From Streptomyces flaveus (GTDB lineage: Bacteria > Actinomycetota > Actinomycetes > Streptomycetales > Streptomycetaceae): a stretch of 64,000 nt of DNA. This document shows positions 47,037 to 56,163 of this stretch, piece after piece. The stretch's first letter is position 1. Every line of letters begins with the position of its first letter. The DNA lies in NCBI RefSeq assembly GCF_014647675.1, contig NZ_BMPQ01000003.1, forward strand, positions 322,373 through 386,372, given 5' to 3'. The notes under the pieces are model-generated. The model was given only the letters and a program-made list of their open reading frames with translations. It had not been told where the DNA came from and ran no database searches. The translations under genes and the position numbers were made by a program.

Positions 47037-47687
47037 ATGCCCGAAGCCACCGCACGCGCACAGCTCGCCGACGCCCGGGTCTACCTCTGCACGGACGCCC
47101 GGAAGCGCCAGGGCGACCTCGCCGAGTTCCTGGACGCGGTCCTCGCGGGCGGTGTCGACATAGTGCAGCTGCGCGACAAGGGCATGGAGGCCGCCGAGGA
47201 GCTGGAGCACCTCCGGGTGTTCGCCGACGCCTGCGCGCGGCACGGCAGGCTGCTCGCTGTGAACGACCGCGCCGATGTCGCCCACACGGCAGGCGCCGAC
47301 GTGCTGCACCTGGGCCAGGGTGACCTGCCCGTCCCCGCCGCCCGCGCGATCCTCGGCGACGAGATCCTGATCGGCCGCTCCACGCACGCCGAGCCGGAGG
47401 CGGCAGCCGCCGCGGTCCAGGACGGCGTGGACTACTTCTGTACGGGCCCCTGCTGGCCTACGCCCACCAAGCCGGGCCGCCATGCGCCTGGCCTGGACCT
47501 CGTCCGGTACACGGCCGCGCTCGGCACCGACCGTCCCTGGTTCGCCATCGGCGGCATCGACCTCGGCAACCTCGACGAGGTGCTCGAAGCGGGCGCCCGC
47601 CGCGTCGTCGTCGTACGGGCGATCACGGAGGCCGACGATCCGGGCGCGGCGGCCCGGGAGTTCGCGAAACGATTGCGTCACGGTTAG
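47037..47687 (+). CDS. thiE: Thiamine-phosphate synthase
   Basis: 216-residue TIM barrel joining thiazole phosphate and HMP-PP. Signatures: VQLRDKG (43-49), [36 protein letters not shown] and IGGID. Starts 79 bases after the Rv2175c-like gene. It faces the same way as metF, in contrast to the minus-strand thiO-thiS-thiG operon. Confidence 0.96.
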   Translation: MPEATARAQLADARVYLCTDARKRQGDLAEFLDAVLAGGVDIVQLRDKGMEAAEELEHLRVFADACARHGRLLAVNDRADVAHTAGADVLHLGQGDLPVPAARAILGDEILIGRSTHAEPEAAAAAVQDGVDYFCTGPCWPTPTKPGRHAPGLDLVRYTAALGTDRPWFAIGGIDLGNLDEVLEAGARRVVVVRAITEADDPGAAAREFAKRLRHG

Positions 47688-47740
47688 TCGTCCGGGGCAT
47701 GGACAATTGGCCGACAAACCGGGCAACTTTCATCGTCTGG

Positions 47741-48699
<959 letters not shown>

Positions 48700-48755
48700 A
48701 CCGGACGCATCCTCGTACGACACACTGCGTAACGGCCACTGGGAGAGGGGCGTAC

Positions 48756-49709
48756 ATGGGCTGGACGGTCCTCTACATCGCGTTCGGCATTGTCGCGCTG
48801 TGGCTGCTCGGCGAGGTGCTGCTGCAGTACAAGGCACGGCTGCGCTGGCGGCTGCTGGCCTTCGCGGGCTTCCTCGGCGTGGTGCTCGGCGTACTCATCC
48901 CGTCCGTGCCGGTCATCGGCCTGGGCGCCGCCGCCTTCGCGGTCGGGCAGACGTACGTCACGCTGTCGTTCCGCCGCGGCTTCGCGGCCGGCTGGGCCGT
49001 CGCCGGCCGCCCGGGCGCCAGCAAGCGCCGCCGCGGCGAGCCGGACCGCGATCCGACGCTCGAGGTCTCCGACCTTCAGGCGGCGGACAACGGAATGCGC
49101 CCGCGGGACAACTTCGGCCAGGGCGACGACCTTTACGGGCGCGATGACTCCGTCTTCGGGCAGCGGTCCGACTTCGGACAGTCCGTCGAGACGGCGGCCG
49201 AGTCCACCGCCGTCTACGAGCCGCAGCCCCTGCCCGACGACACGGGCAACTACGGCGTCTACAGCGACAGCGCCTACGCCGCGGCCACCGACCCGTCCTA
49301 CGCCGCGTCCGCCCAGTCCCCGGACACCGGCCAGAACTACGGGTACGACGGCTATTCCGGCTACGACCAGCAGCAGTACGGCCACGACACAGGCCAGCAG
49401 CAGTACGCCGCCTACTCCGACCCGTACCTCGGCACGCAGTCGTACGAGGGCGCCTCGTACGACTCCTCCTACGACGCCTCGCAGCAGCAGTACGGGCAGC
49501 AGGGCTACGCCCAGGACCAGTACGCAGGCGGGGGCGGGGGCTACGGCGGCGAGACCCCGCCGGGCGGCGTCTGGGTACCGCAGCAGCGCTCCGACGATGC
49601 GTACGGCGGCGAACTCCCGCCGGAGCAGCAGCAGTATCCGTACGAGGGCAACGGGAATGGGAACGGGAACGGCAGCGGCAGCGGGTACGACGAGCAGTAC
49701 CGGTTCTGA
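48756..49709 (+). CDS. Two-helix membrane protein with long Tyr/Gln/Gly-rich disordered tail
   Basis: 317 residues. Two transmembrane helices (about 2-24 and 33-60) are followed by a basic stretch (RPGASKRRRGE) and then roughly 220 residues of low complexity dominated by Tyr, Gln, Gly, Ser and Asp. Motifs such as YDQQQYGHD, QQQYGQQGYAQDQYAGGGGG and GNGNGNGSGSGY recur. The tail should lie in the cytoplasm and is of the prion-like composition linked to condensates. No known domain. The ATG at 48756 follows GGGGCGT. Function unknown. Confidence 0.82.
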   Translation: MGWTVLYIAFGIVALWLLGEVLLQYKARLRWRLLAFAGFLGVVLGVLIPSVPVIGLGAAAFAVGQTYVTLSFRRGFAAGWAVAGRPGASKRRRGEPDRDPTLEVSDLQAADNGMRPRDNFGQGDDLYGRDDSVFGQRSDFGQSVETAAESTAVYEPQPLPDDTGNYGVYSDSAYAAATDPSYAASAQSPDTGQNYGYDGYSGYDQQQYGHDTGQQQYAAYSDPYLGTQSYEGASYDSSYDASQQQYGQQGYAQDQYAGGGGGYGGETPPGGVWVPQQRSDDAYGGELPPEQQQYPYEGNGNGNGNGSGSGYDEQYRF

Positions 49710-49741
49710 CAACCCGTACTGACAACCAACCGGGTCGGGCC

Positions 49742-51259
49742 TTATTGCGAGCCTTTGAAGTCCGGTCCCTCCACGATCAGTCCCGCGACCAGCGCTCCCG
49801 ACATGCCCGCGTGCGGCAGTCCACCGCCGGGGTGTGCCCAGCCGCCGACCGTGAACAGACCCGGAAGACGAGTGCTGTTGGACGGATGCAGCAGACGTCC
49901 GCCTGCGGCGGCCAGCGCCGGTGCCGGAACCGCGCCGCCGTCCGCGCCCGTCGCCTCCGCGACGTCCGCCGGGGTGCGGACCTCGTGCCAGAGGAGGCGG
50001 TCGCGCAGGCCTGGTATCGCGCGCTCGGCGGTGGTGAGAACGCCTTTGACGTCATCCTCGGTCGGCTCCAGGCCTGACGGCACCGTGACGCTCAGTGTGA
50101 CCGCTTCGTGGTCGTCGTCCGGCACCAGCGCGGGATCGCCGGGGCGCAGCACGGTCAGGGTGGGCGCGGCCGGGAGCCCAGGGCCCGCAGGAGCCGTACG
50201 GCCGGGTCGGTCGCCGAACAACGAGTGCAGCTCCGCCTCGCGATCCGCCGCGTGCACCACCGTCCGATGAGCCACCCCCTCCGGCCGCCCGCCGCGCAGC
50301 GCCAGGTGAACCGTCAGGCGGCTCGGCAGCCCCCGCTGAGGCGGCACTTCGCCTTCACCGTGCAGCGCGATCCCGGAGGCCAGCCGGTCCAGCACTCCGG
50401 GCGCCACGCCCGCGACCACGAAGTCCGCCTCTTCGAGGGTGCCGTCGGCCAGCTCCAGGCCCGCCGCCCGGCCGTCCTTCTCGACGATCCGCTCGACGGC
50501 CGTATCGAAGTGGAACTCGACCCGCCGAGCCAGGCACCGCTCGTACGCCGCCCGCGCCAACTCCCGTATCCCACCGCGCACATACCAGGTGCCGAAGGCG
50601 TGCTCCATGTACGGCAGCACGGTCGCGGCGGCCGGAGCGACGCGCGGGTCGAGGCCGTACGCGAGGGCGTGGCTCTCCAAGAGGGCCGCGAGCCGCGGGT
50701 CACCCAACTCCCAGGCACCGACCTCCGCGAGCGTCGTCGCCGTCCGGGTGCGCAGCAGACGCCGCTGCTTGACGGGCGGATAGGGCTCACGCTCGGCGAG
50801 AACCCGCCAGTTGGGCCACAGGGGCTCTTCGAGCAGCGGTCGGCGCGTACGGTCCCAGGCCTCGCGTGCCCGCACCAGGAGATCGCCCCACCGCTCTCCC
50901 GCGCCCGCACCGAGGGCCGCTTCCAGGGCCGAGACGACTCCCGCGCGCGAGGCGTTCGGCAGCGAGACCTCCGTGCCGTCCGCGAAGACGTGGCGCGAGG
51001 CCGGGGCCACCTGGACCAGGTCGACGCACTTCTCCAGGGGCTCCTTGCCGGTCTTGACGAACAGATCGCGGTAGACCGCGGGCAGCGGCAGCAGCCCCGG
51101 GCCCGTGTCGAAGACGAAGCCGTCGCGCTCGACGACGCCCACCGATCCGCCGTACGTCGCCGCGCGCTCGTACACCACCACCCGGTGGCCCGCGACGGCC
51201 AGCCGGGCGGCGGCCGCCAGCGCGCCCATCCCGGCGCCGATCACCGCAATTCGTGCCAT
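49742..51259 (-). CDS. FAD-dependent oxidoreductase, phytoene-desaturase-like
   Basis: 505 residues. N-terminal FAD loop IAVIGAGMGALAAAARLA (4-21), VYERAATYGGSVG, then the CrtI-type layout to a C-terminal FTVGGWAHPGGGLPHAGMSG. It belongs to the carotenoid desaturase / amine oxidase superfamily; no carotenoid genes are near, so the substrate is open. The ATG at 51259 lies seven bases after TACAGT, so the message should be leaderless, and that promoter matches the DNA-damage RecA-NDp pattern. Confidence 0.88.
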   Translation of the reverse strand: MARIAVIGAGMGALAAAARLAVAGHRVVVYERAATYGGSVGVVERDGFVFDTGPGLLPLPAVYRDLFVKTGKEPLEKCVDLVQVAPASRHVFADGTEVSLPNASRAGVVSALEAALGAGAGERWGDLLVRAREAWDRTRRPLLEEPLWPNWRVLAEREPYPPVKQRRLLRTRTATTLAEVGAWELGDPRLAALLESHALAYGLDPRVAPAAATVLPYMEHAFGTWYVRGGIRELARAAYERCLARRVEFHFDTAVERIVEKDGRAAGLELADGTLEEADFVVAGVAPGVLDRLASGIALHGEGEVPPQRGLPSRLTVHLALRGGRPEGVAHRTVVHAADREAELHSLFGDRPGRTAPAGPGLPAAPTLTVLRPGDPALVPDDDHEAVTLSVTVPSGLEPTEDDVKGVLTTAERAIPGLRDRLLWHEVRTPADVAEATGADGGAVPAPALAAAGGRLLHPSNSTRLPGLFTVGGWAHPGGGLPHAGMSGALVAGLIVEGPDFKGSQ

Positions 51260-51266
51260 GCCAGGG

Positions 51267-51289
51267 ACTGTATCGGCCACCACTGACAA
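51267..51289 (-). promoter_or_regulatory. RecA-NDp/PafBC-type promoter
   Basis: Minus strand: TTGTCAGTG, eight bases, TACAGT, ending seven bases before the ATG. This is an exact match to tTGTCRGTG-N8-TAnnnT, the pattern known from mycobacterial DNA-damage genes. Confidence 0.7.
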
Positions 51290-51607
51290 TCCGGCCGCCA
51301 CGGTCGGACTGCCACCGCCTCGCAGGTGGCGGTCCCCGATTCCCGTCGGGGGAGTACCCGGGGAGTAGCGGCGCGGACGCGATCGTAACCAGTCGGCAAC
51401 GGTGCGTCCTGGGTGTGAGTGCGCAGGTCTGAGTATCCGTACCTAGTAAGTGAGTTGAGTACGCGCGCGGATGGGGCACGACCTGCGCGAACGAAAGAGT
51501 GGGGGCACGGAAAGGGGCGCGGCTCCGGTACCGCCGACACGGGGCGGCGGAACGGTGCAGCGCCCTTGGCCGCTCCTTCCGCCGAGAAGTCGGCGGGAGC
51601 GAGGCAC

Positions 51608-51669
51608 GGGGGACCGGGGGAGACCGAACGGGGGGAAGCAACGGGGGACTACGGGGGAGCAAGAAGGGG
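51608..51669 (+). other. G-quadruplex-type G-run cluster
   Basis: Five runs of five or six G (51608-51612, 51616-51620, 51630-51635, 51643-51647, 51653-51657) and one of four (51666-51669), with loops of 3, 9, 7, 5 and 8 bases. They lie in the 482-base gene-free gap 51260-51741 between the TetR and flavoprotein genes. Apart from the flavoprotein promoter, nothing else was identified in this gap. Confidence 0.7.
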
Positions 51670-51741
51670 CGCCGGTCCGGCGTGGCCCGCGGGGGACGCG
51701 GCCACCTCGGGCCGGCGCTCTCTTTTCGGCCCCTGTGCACT

Positions 51742-52386
51742 TCAGCGGTTGCCGCTCACCCGCCCCTGAAGCAGCCTCGACAGCGCCGCGTGGACGTCGT
51801 CCAGGGAGCGCTCCGGCTGGAAGGCCTGCCAGTCCAGGGCAGCCACCAGCACCATGCCCACCAGGGCCGCCGCCGTCAGGGGAATGTCGATCTCCTCGCT
51901 CAGCTCGCCGTTCGCGATGCCGTCGCGCAGAACTCCCTCGACCACCGCGACGGCCTCCTGCCTGACCACCATCAGGGTGGACTGCCAGGCCCGGTTCGTA
52001 CGCCACAACTCCGCCACGTACAGCTGGGTGAAGGCCGGATAGCGATCGATGAAGACGAGCCCCGCCCGGATCATCGCGTCCAGCGCGTCGACCTTGCTGC
52101 CGCCGTCCTGAGCGGTTTTCTCGGCCGCCTCCCGGAGGGAGGTGGTGAGGAGTCGCACACCGTGCCGGAGCAGCTCTTCGAAGAGGACGGATTTGCTCGC
52201 GAAGTTGTAGTAGACGGTGCCCTTCGCGACCCCGGCGCGCTCGGCGATCTCGTCCACGGTGGTGGCCGAGAAGCCCTGCTCCGCGATGAGCGTCACGGCC
52301 GCCTCGTAGAGCTTCTGCCGGGTCAGTTGTCTCCGGCTGCTGCCGCTGTCCACGGCCCTGCTGCTTTCCATGGCCCTGATTGTCAC
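51742..52386 (-). CDS. TetR-family regulator of the ABC-YhgE operon
   Basis: 214 residues: N-terminal helix-turn-helix (TVDEIAERAGVAKGTVYYNFASK) and a ligand domain. GTG at 52386 is chosen because it overlaps the YhgE stop as GTGA and has GGAG eight bases upstream; ATG at 52371 is the alternative. It is the last gene of a three-gene operon (ATPase, YhgE protein, regulator). The palindrome at 55261 before the operon is its likely operator, giving autorepression. Confidence 0.9.
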   Translation of the reverse strand: MTIRAMESSRAVDSGSSRRQLTRQKLYEAAVTLIAEQGFSATTVDEIAERAGVAKGTVYYNFASKSVLFEELLRHGVRLLTTSLREAAEKTAQDGGSKVDALDAMIRAGLVFIDRYPAFTQLYVAELWRTNRAWQSTLMVVRQEAVAVVEGVLRDGIANGELSEEIDIPLTAAALVGMVLVAALDWQAFQPERSLDDVHAALSRLLQGRVSGNR

Positions 52387-54467
52387 AGGCTCAGCTCCGG
52401 GTGCAGCCGGTCCAGGGTCCACACCTGCTTGCGGCGCGCGGCAACGGCGGTGAGCGCGAGGGCGCCCGCGGTGAACGCCGTGAGGACCACGCATGCCTGC
52501 CAGACCGGGCCGAGGCCGCCGCCCGTGATGAGCCTCCTGAGGGCGTCGACGACGTAAGTCATCGGCAAGAAGGGGTGGATCGCGTTGAAGAAGGCCGGAC
52601 TGGTCTGCACGGGGTACGTGCCGCCTGCCGACGTCAGTTGCAGCATCAGGAAGGCGAGGACGAGGATCCGGCCCGCTGCTCCGAAGCGCGCGTTCAGCCA
52701 CTGCACGATCGCCGCGAAGCACGCCGTCACCAGGCAGAGGAACCCCACCGTCCCGGCGGCCTGTGCCATCTGCAGGCCGAGCCCCCAGTGCAGTACGGCC
52801 ATCAGCGTGGCCGTCTGGAGCACGCCCAGGGCGGCCACCGGCAGCCAGCCCGCGAGCGCGATGCGCCAGGCGGAGGCGCCCGTCGCGAGAGCGCGCCGGT
52901 TGAGCGGCTGGATCACCATGTAGGCCACCATCGCGCCCACCCACAAGGAGAGCGGGATGAAGTACGGGGCGAAACCGGTGCCGTAATTGGGTGCCTTGTG
53001 CAGGTCCTTCGAAGCGAGCCGCACCGGGTCCGCCATCACTTCGGTGCGTTGGTCGCGGTCCTTCTTGTCGTAGTCGGGGATCTTTCCGGCGCCGTCGTGC
53101 AGTCCGCCGGCGAGCTTCCCGGAGCCGTCGACGAGCTTGAACATGCCTCCTTCGAGGTCGATCGCCCCCGTCTTGAGGGCACCGATGCCGGTGTCGAGGT
53201 CGGCAGCGCCGGTCTTGGCCGTGCCGAGCCCGGTGTGCAGGGTCTTCGCCCCCTTGGCGACCTGTCCGGCTCCCTTGTCGAGTTCGTTGATCTTGGAGAC
53301 GGCGGTGGCGAGGTCCTCGGAGAGGTGCGGCGAGCGGTCGGCAAGTGCCTGGGCCTGCTTCTGGAGGGTGGCCAGGTGCTGGTCCAGCGCGTCCAGATCG
53401 CCGTCCTGACCGGCCACCAGCGTGTTGACGTCGTCGGCGACCTTCGCCACGTCCGCGGCCGCGTCCTTCGCCTCCTTCAGCTGCGGGCAGGCGGCGTCGG
53501 GCAGCGGCGCGGTCTCGCAGCGCGCCTTGTAGACGTCGTTCAGCGTGTCGGAGGCCGTGCGGGCCGACTTGGCGGCGGTCGGGGCGGTCTTCGCCAGTGT
53601 GTCGAGGTTGCGGCGGATGGCCGCGGCGGAGTCCGCGACGAGCTGTGCCGTGTCGCCGATCTCCTTCTCGTTGCCCTTCAGGAAGGGGCCCACCTTGTCC
53701 GCGACGCCGTTGACCCTGTCGGCCAACGCCCGTGTCCCCTCCGAGACCTGCCGCGAGCCCCTCTCCAGGTCGCCCGCGCCCTTGTCGAGCTTCTTCAGGC
53801 CCGTGGAGAGCTTGCCGCTGCCCTTCTTGGCGTCCTTCAGACCGTCGGCGAGATCCTTCGAGCCCTTCTTGGCCTTCCCGATCCCGCCCTTCAGCTGATC
53901 GGCTCCCTTGGCGGCCTTCACGGTCTGACCGTGGATGTCCGAGAACGAGATGAAGATCCTGTCGAGGAACGACCGCGACGTCTTCGTGGACGCCGCCGTC
54001 CGCACCTCGCCGAAGACCGTCCTGGAGACCTGCCCGACGATGTAGTTGTTCGCGTCGTTCGTACGCACCTGGAGGGCGCCCGTCTCCGGGGAGTCGCCCG
54101 AACTGGAGGCGATCCGCTCACTGAAGTCGGAGGGCATCGTCAGCGACAGGTAGTACGTGCCGTTCTCGACGCCCTTGCGCGCCTCGGCGGCGCTGACCTC
54201 ATGCCACTCGAAGGTGTCGCTCTTGTGCAAGCCCCTGGTGATGTCGTCGCCCGCCGCGATCTTCCCGCCGTCCGCCGTCACCCCCTTGTCGTCGTTCACG
54301 AGAGCCACGGGGATGCGGTCGAGACGGCCGTACGGGTCCCAGAACGACCACAGGTACAGGGCGCCGTACAGCAGCGGCAGCAACAGGAGCGCGGCCATGG
54401 CCGCGCGCGGGAGCCTCCCCCTGCCGAACCGCCTGAGCTCAAGCGCGGCCAGCTTCGGCGAGCGCAT
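52383..54467 (-). CDS. YhgE/Pip-family membrane protein
   Basis: 694 residues. One transmembrane helix near residues 24-42, then a very long extracytoplasmic region (to about 520) of heptad-like helices with many GxxxL/ADG repeats, then five or six helices at the C terminus resembling ABC-2 permeases. Pip/YhgE proteins include the phage receptor of lactococci and are ESX/type VII relatives. Paired with a degenerate ABC ATPase (29-base overlap), it may form an exporter or envelope machine. Confidence 0.88.
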   Translation of the reverse strand: MRSPKLAALELRRFGRGRLPRAAMAALLLLPLLYGALYLWSFWDPYGRLDRIPVALVNDDKGVTADGGKIAAGDDITRGLHKSDTFEWHEVSAAEARKGVENGTYYLSLTMPSDFSERIASSSGDSPETGALQVRTNDANNYIVGQVSRTVFGEVRTAASTKTSRSFLDRIFISFSDIHGQTVKAAKGADQLKGGIGKAKKGSKDLADGLKDAKKGSGKLSTGLKKLDKGAGDLERGSRQVSEGTRALADRVNGVADKVGPFLKGNEKEIGDTAQLVADSAAAIRRNLDTLAKTAPTAAKSARTASDTLNDVYKARCETAPLPDAACPQLKEAKDAAADVAKVADDVNTLVAGQDGDLDALDQHLATLQKQAQALADRSPHLSEDLATAVSKINELDKGAGQVAKGAKTLHTGLGTAKTGAADLDTGIGALKTGAIDLEGGMFKLVDGSGKLAGGLHDGAGKIPDYDKKDRDQRTEVMADPVRLASKDLHKAPNYGTGFAPYFIPLSLWVGAMVAYMVIQPLNRRALATGASAWRIALAGWLPVAALGVLQTATLMAVLHWGLGLQMAQAAGTVGFLCLVTACFAAIVQWLNARFGAAGRILVLAFLMLQLTSAGGTYPVQTSPAFFNAIHPFLPMTYVVDALRRLITGGGLGPVWQACVVLTAFTAGALALTAVAARRKQVWTLDRLHPELSL

Positions 54468-55221
54468 CCGCCGCCTCCTTGTCTTCTTCGACGTCTTCTT
54501 CGGCTTCCTCGTGGGTGGGCTCGTCGGCGGACCCGGCGGACACCGCGACGGCATCCTCGGGTGCTTCCCTGCACACCGCGAGCACGGTCGTCCCCGCCTC
54601 GGTGAGCGAGCGCAACAGCGCCCAGACCTCGGCCCGTTCGGGCTCCGAGAGCTTCAGGTCGGTGTCGTCGACGCCGAGGAGCCGCGGACGGCCGATCAGG
54701 GCCAGCGCCACGGAGAGCCGCAGCGCCTCGACCCGCTCCAGGTCGCGTACGGCAGTCCGGGAGCCCTTGGGCAGCGCCTCCCGGTCCAGCCCGGCGGCGC
54801 TCAGCGCGGCGTCGATCCGCAGCCGAGCCTCCGCCGCCCGCTCGCTGCGGGGCCGCAGCAGCCCCCGCACCGAACCGCCGAACCGCCGCTGGAGCAGTGC
54901 CCGTTCGCGCAGGTGCTCGCCGACGGTCAGGGCGGGGTCGAGGTCGGTGACCCCGGGCACATGGGCGAGCGCGCTGATCCGGCGGACGGCCGCCATCTGC
55001 TTCGGCAGGCGGAACGGTCCGACCGTCGTGTGCCCCTCGGTGGGCTTCATGCGTCCGGTGAGCGCGAGCAGCAGGCATGTACGCCCCGAGCCCGACGGCC
55101 CCGCGATCGCGATCAGTGAACCGGGCTCCGCGTCGAGGCCCACCCCGCGGAACGCCCAGCCGCGAGGGCCCCTGAGCCCGAAGTCCTCAGCCGTGACGCG
55201 GAGACCACGCGGTCCGTCCAC
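54439..55221 (-). CDS. Degenerate ABC-type ATPase
   Basis: About 260 residues. The P-loop reads GPSGSGRT with R47 in place of the invariant Lys. The signature loop is RDLERVEALRLSVALAL with no LSGGQ, and Walker B ends VDDTD with Asp where Glu is usual. The C terminus is an acidic Glu-rich tail. ATP hydrolysis is doubtful; it may regulate or scaffold the YhgE protein. The start is uncertain: GTG at 55221 (G-rich site upstream), GTG at 55236 or TTG at 55245. Confidence 0.82.
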   Translation of the reverse strand: MDGPRGLRVTAEDFGLRGPRGWAFRGVGLDAEPGSLIAIAGPSGSGRTCLLLALTGRMKPTEGHTTVGPFRLPKQMAAVRRISALAHVPGVTDLDPALTVGEHLRERALLQRRFGGSVRGLLRPRSERAAEARLRIDAALSAAGLDREALPKGSRTAVRDLERVEALRLSVALALIGRPRLLGVDDTDLKLSEPERAEVWALLRSLTEAGTTVLAVCREAPEDAVAVSAGSADEPTHEEAEEDVEEDKEAADALAEAGRA

Positions 55222-55260
55222 AACTTCCCCCACCACTTCCCCCAACCCACGAGGAATTAA

Positions 55261-55274
55261 ACTGACTGGTCAGT
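55261..55274. promoter_or_regulatory. Likely TetR operator
   Basis: Perfect palindrome ACTGAC-TG-GTCAGT, 39 bases before the preferred ATPase start, in the promoter region of the TetR-containing operon. The half-sites are the same as those of the palindrome before the ferredoxin reductase (45251-45267), there with a five-base spacer. Confidence 0.7.
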
Positions 55275-55326
55275 GCAAAATCTAACCCGAACGCTCGATC
55301 GAAGCAAAACCCCAGGTCAGAACGCA

Positions 55327-55349
55327 TTGTCAGTGGCATACCTCACGAT
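55327..55349 (+). promoter_or_regulatory. RecA-NDp-like promoter of HEPN gene
   Basis: TTGTCAGTG (55327-55335), eight bases, CACGAT (55344-55349). The -35 part is exact; the -10 has C for the first T. It lies 48 bases before the ATG. Confidence 0.5.
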
Positions 55350-55397
55350 GGGCACATACGGCCACTGCGCCGTCACACAGACGACAGGAGGTTCGTC

Positions 55398-55955
55398 ATG
55401 GCCAGCTATCACGCAGCCGCCGCCCGCCGGCGCCGCGCCACCGGCCCTGCCCCCTCACTGACCGGACCGGCGAGCGACGTACACCCCGTGCTCCGCCGGG
55501 CCACGGCCCCGCCCGCCGCCCTCGACCTGCTCGCCCAGGCCCGCGCCGGACTCGACGAGGCGGCCCTGCTGGAAACGCCCAACGAGCGCTACGCGACGGC
55601 CCATCTCGCGGCCCTGCGCACCGCCGCCGCGGTGCTCGCCGCCCGGGGCCGCCCGGAGTCCACCCCGAGGCGCCGGGCGAAGATCCGGAGTGCTTGGGAA
55701 GTGCTCCCCGAGATCGCGCCCGAACTCGCCGAGTGGAGCGCGCTGTTCGCCTCCGGCGCCCGCCGCCGTGCCCGCGCGGAGGCAGGCATACAGGGCGCGG
55801 CCAGCAGCCGCGACGCCGACGACCTGCTGCGCGACGTGGCCATGTTCCTGCGCCTCGTCGAGCGCATGCTCGTCCTGCAGCCCGTCCTGCCCCAGCCACA
55901 GCAGGACGTCGACCAGGAGGAGCCAGACGTACCGGAGGTACCGGATGCGGGATGA
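55398..55955 (+). CDS. SAV_6107-type HEPN-domain protein
   Basis: 185 residues, all-helical. RYATAHLAALRTAAAVLAARG (about 63-83) has the look of the second HEPN helix; the C terminus is acidic and Pro-rich (DVDQEEPDVPEVPDAG). There is no clear RxxxxH RNase motif, so it may be a non-catalytic HEPN. It corresponds to the SAV_6107 family, whose members I recall near translesion-synthesis genes in actinobacteria. AGGAGG lies six bases before the ATG. The promoter resembles a DNA-damage promoter. Confidence 0.8.
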   Translation: MASYHAAAARRRRATGPAPSLTGPASDVHPVLRRATAPPAALDLLAQARAGLDEAALLETPNERYATAHLAALRTAAAVLAARGRPESTPRRRAKIRSAWEVLPEIAPELAEWSALFASGARRRARAEAGIQGAASSRDADDLLRDVAMFLRLVERMLVLQPVLPQPQQDVDQEEPDVPEVPDAG

Positions 55956-56163
55956 ACGGTGCGGGAGACCGATGAGCGAGGCCGCGTCTGCCCGGAGCCG
56001 GCGAGGTACGGTCGTCCGCCGCGCGAGACGGAGGGCCGGGGACGGGGCCGGAGGCAATAGGGTTGGCAGCGCCTGCGCCTTCCCCTGGCCGCACAGGTCC
56101 GGGGAAGGCATCCCGATCGCTCCGCCATAGCCGAGGCGGCGCCGCGCCGAGGAGTCAACTGCC

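Noticed and set aside
49541..49729. Pro/Leu/Phe-rich minus-strand frame
   Set aside because: It is the antisense reading of the Gly/Asn repeat codons of the Tyr/Gln-rich protein gene.
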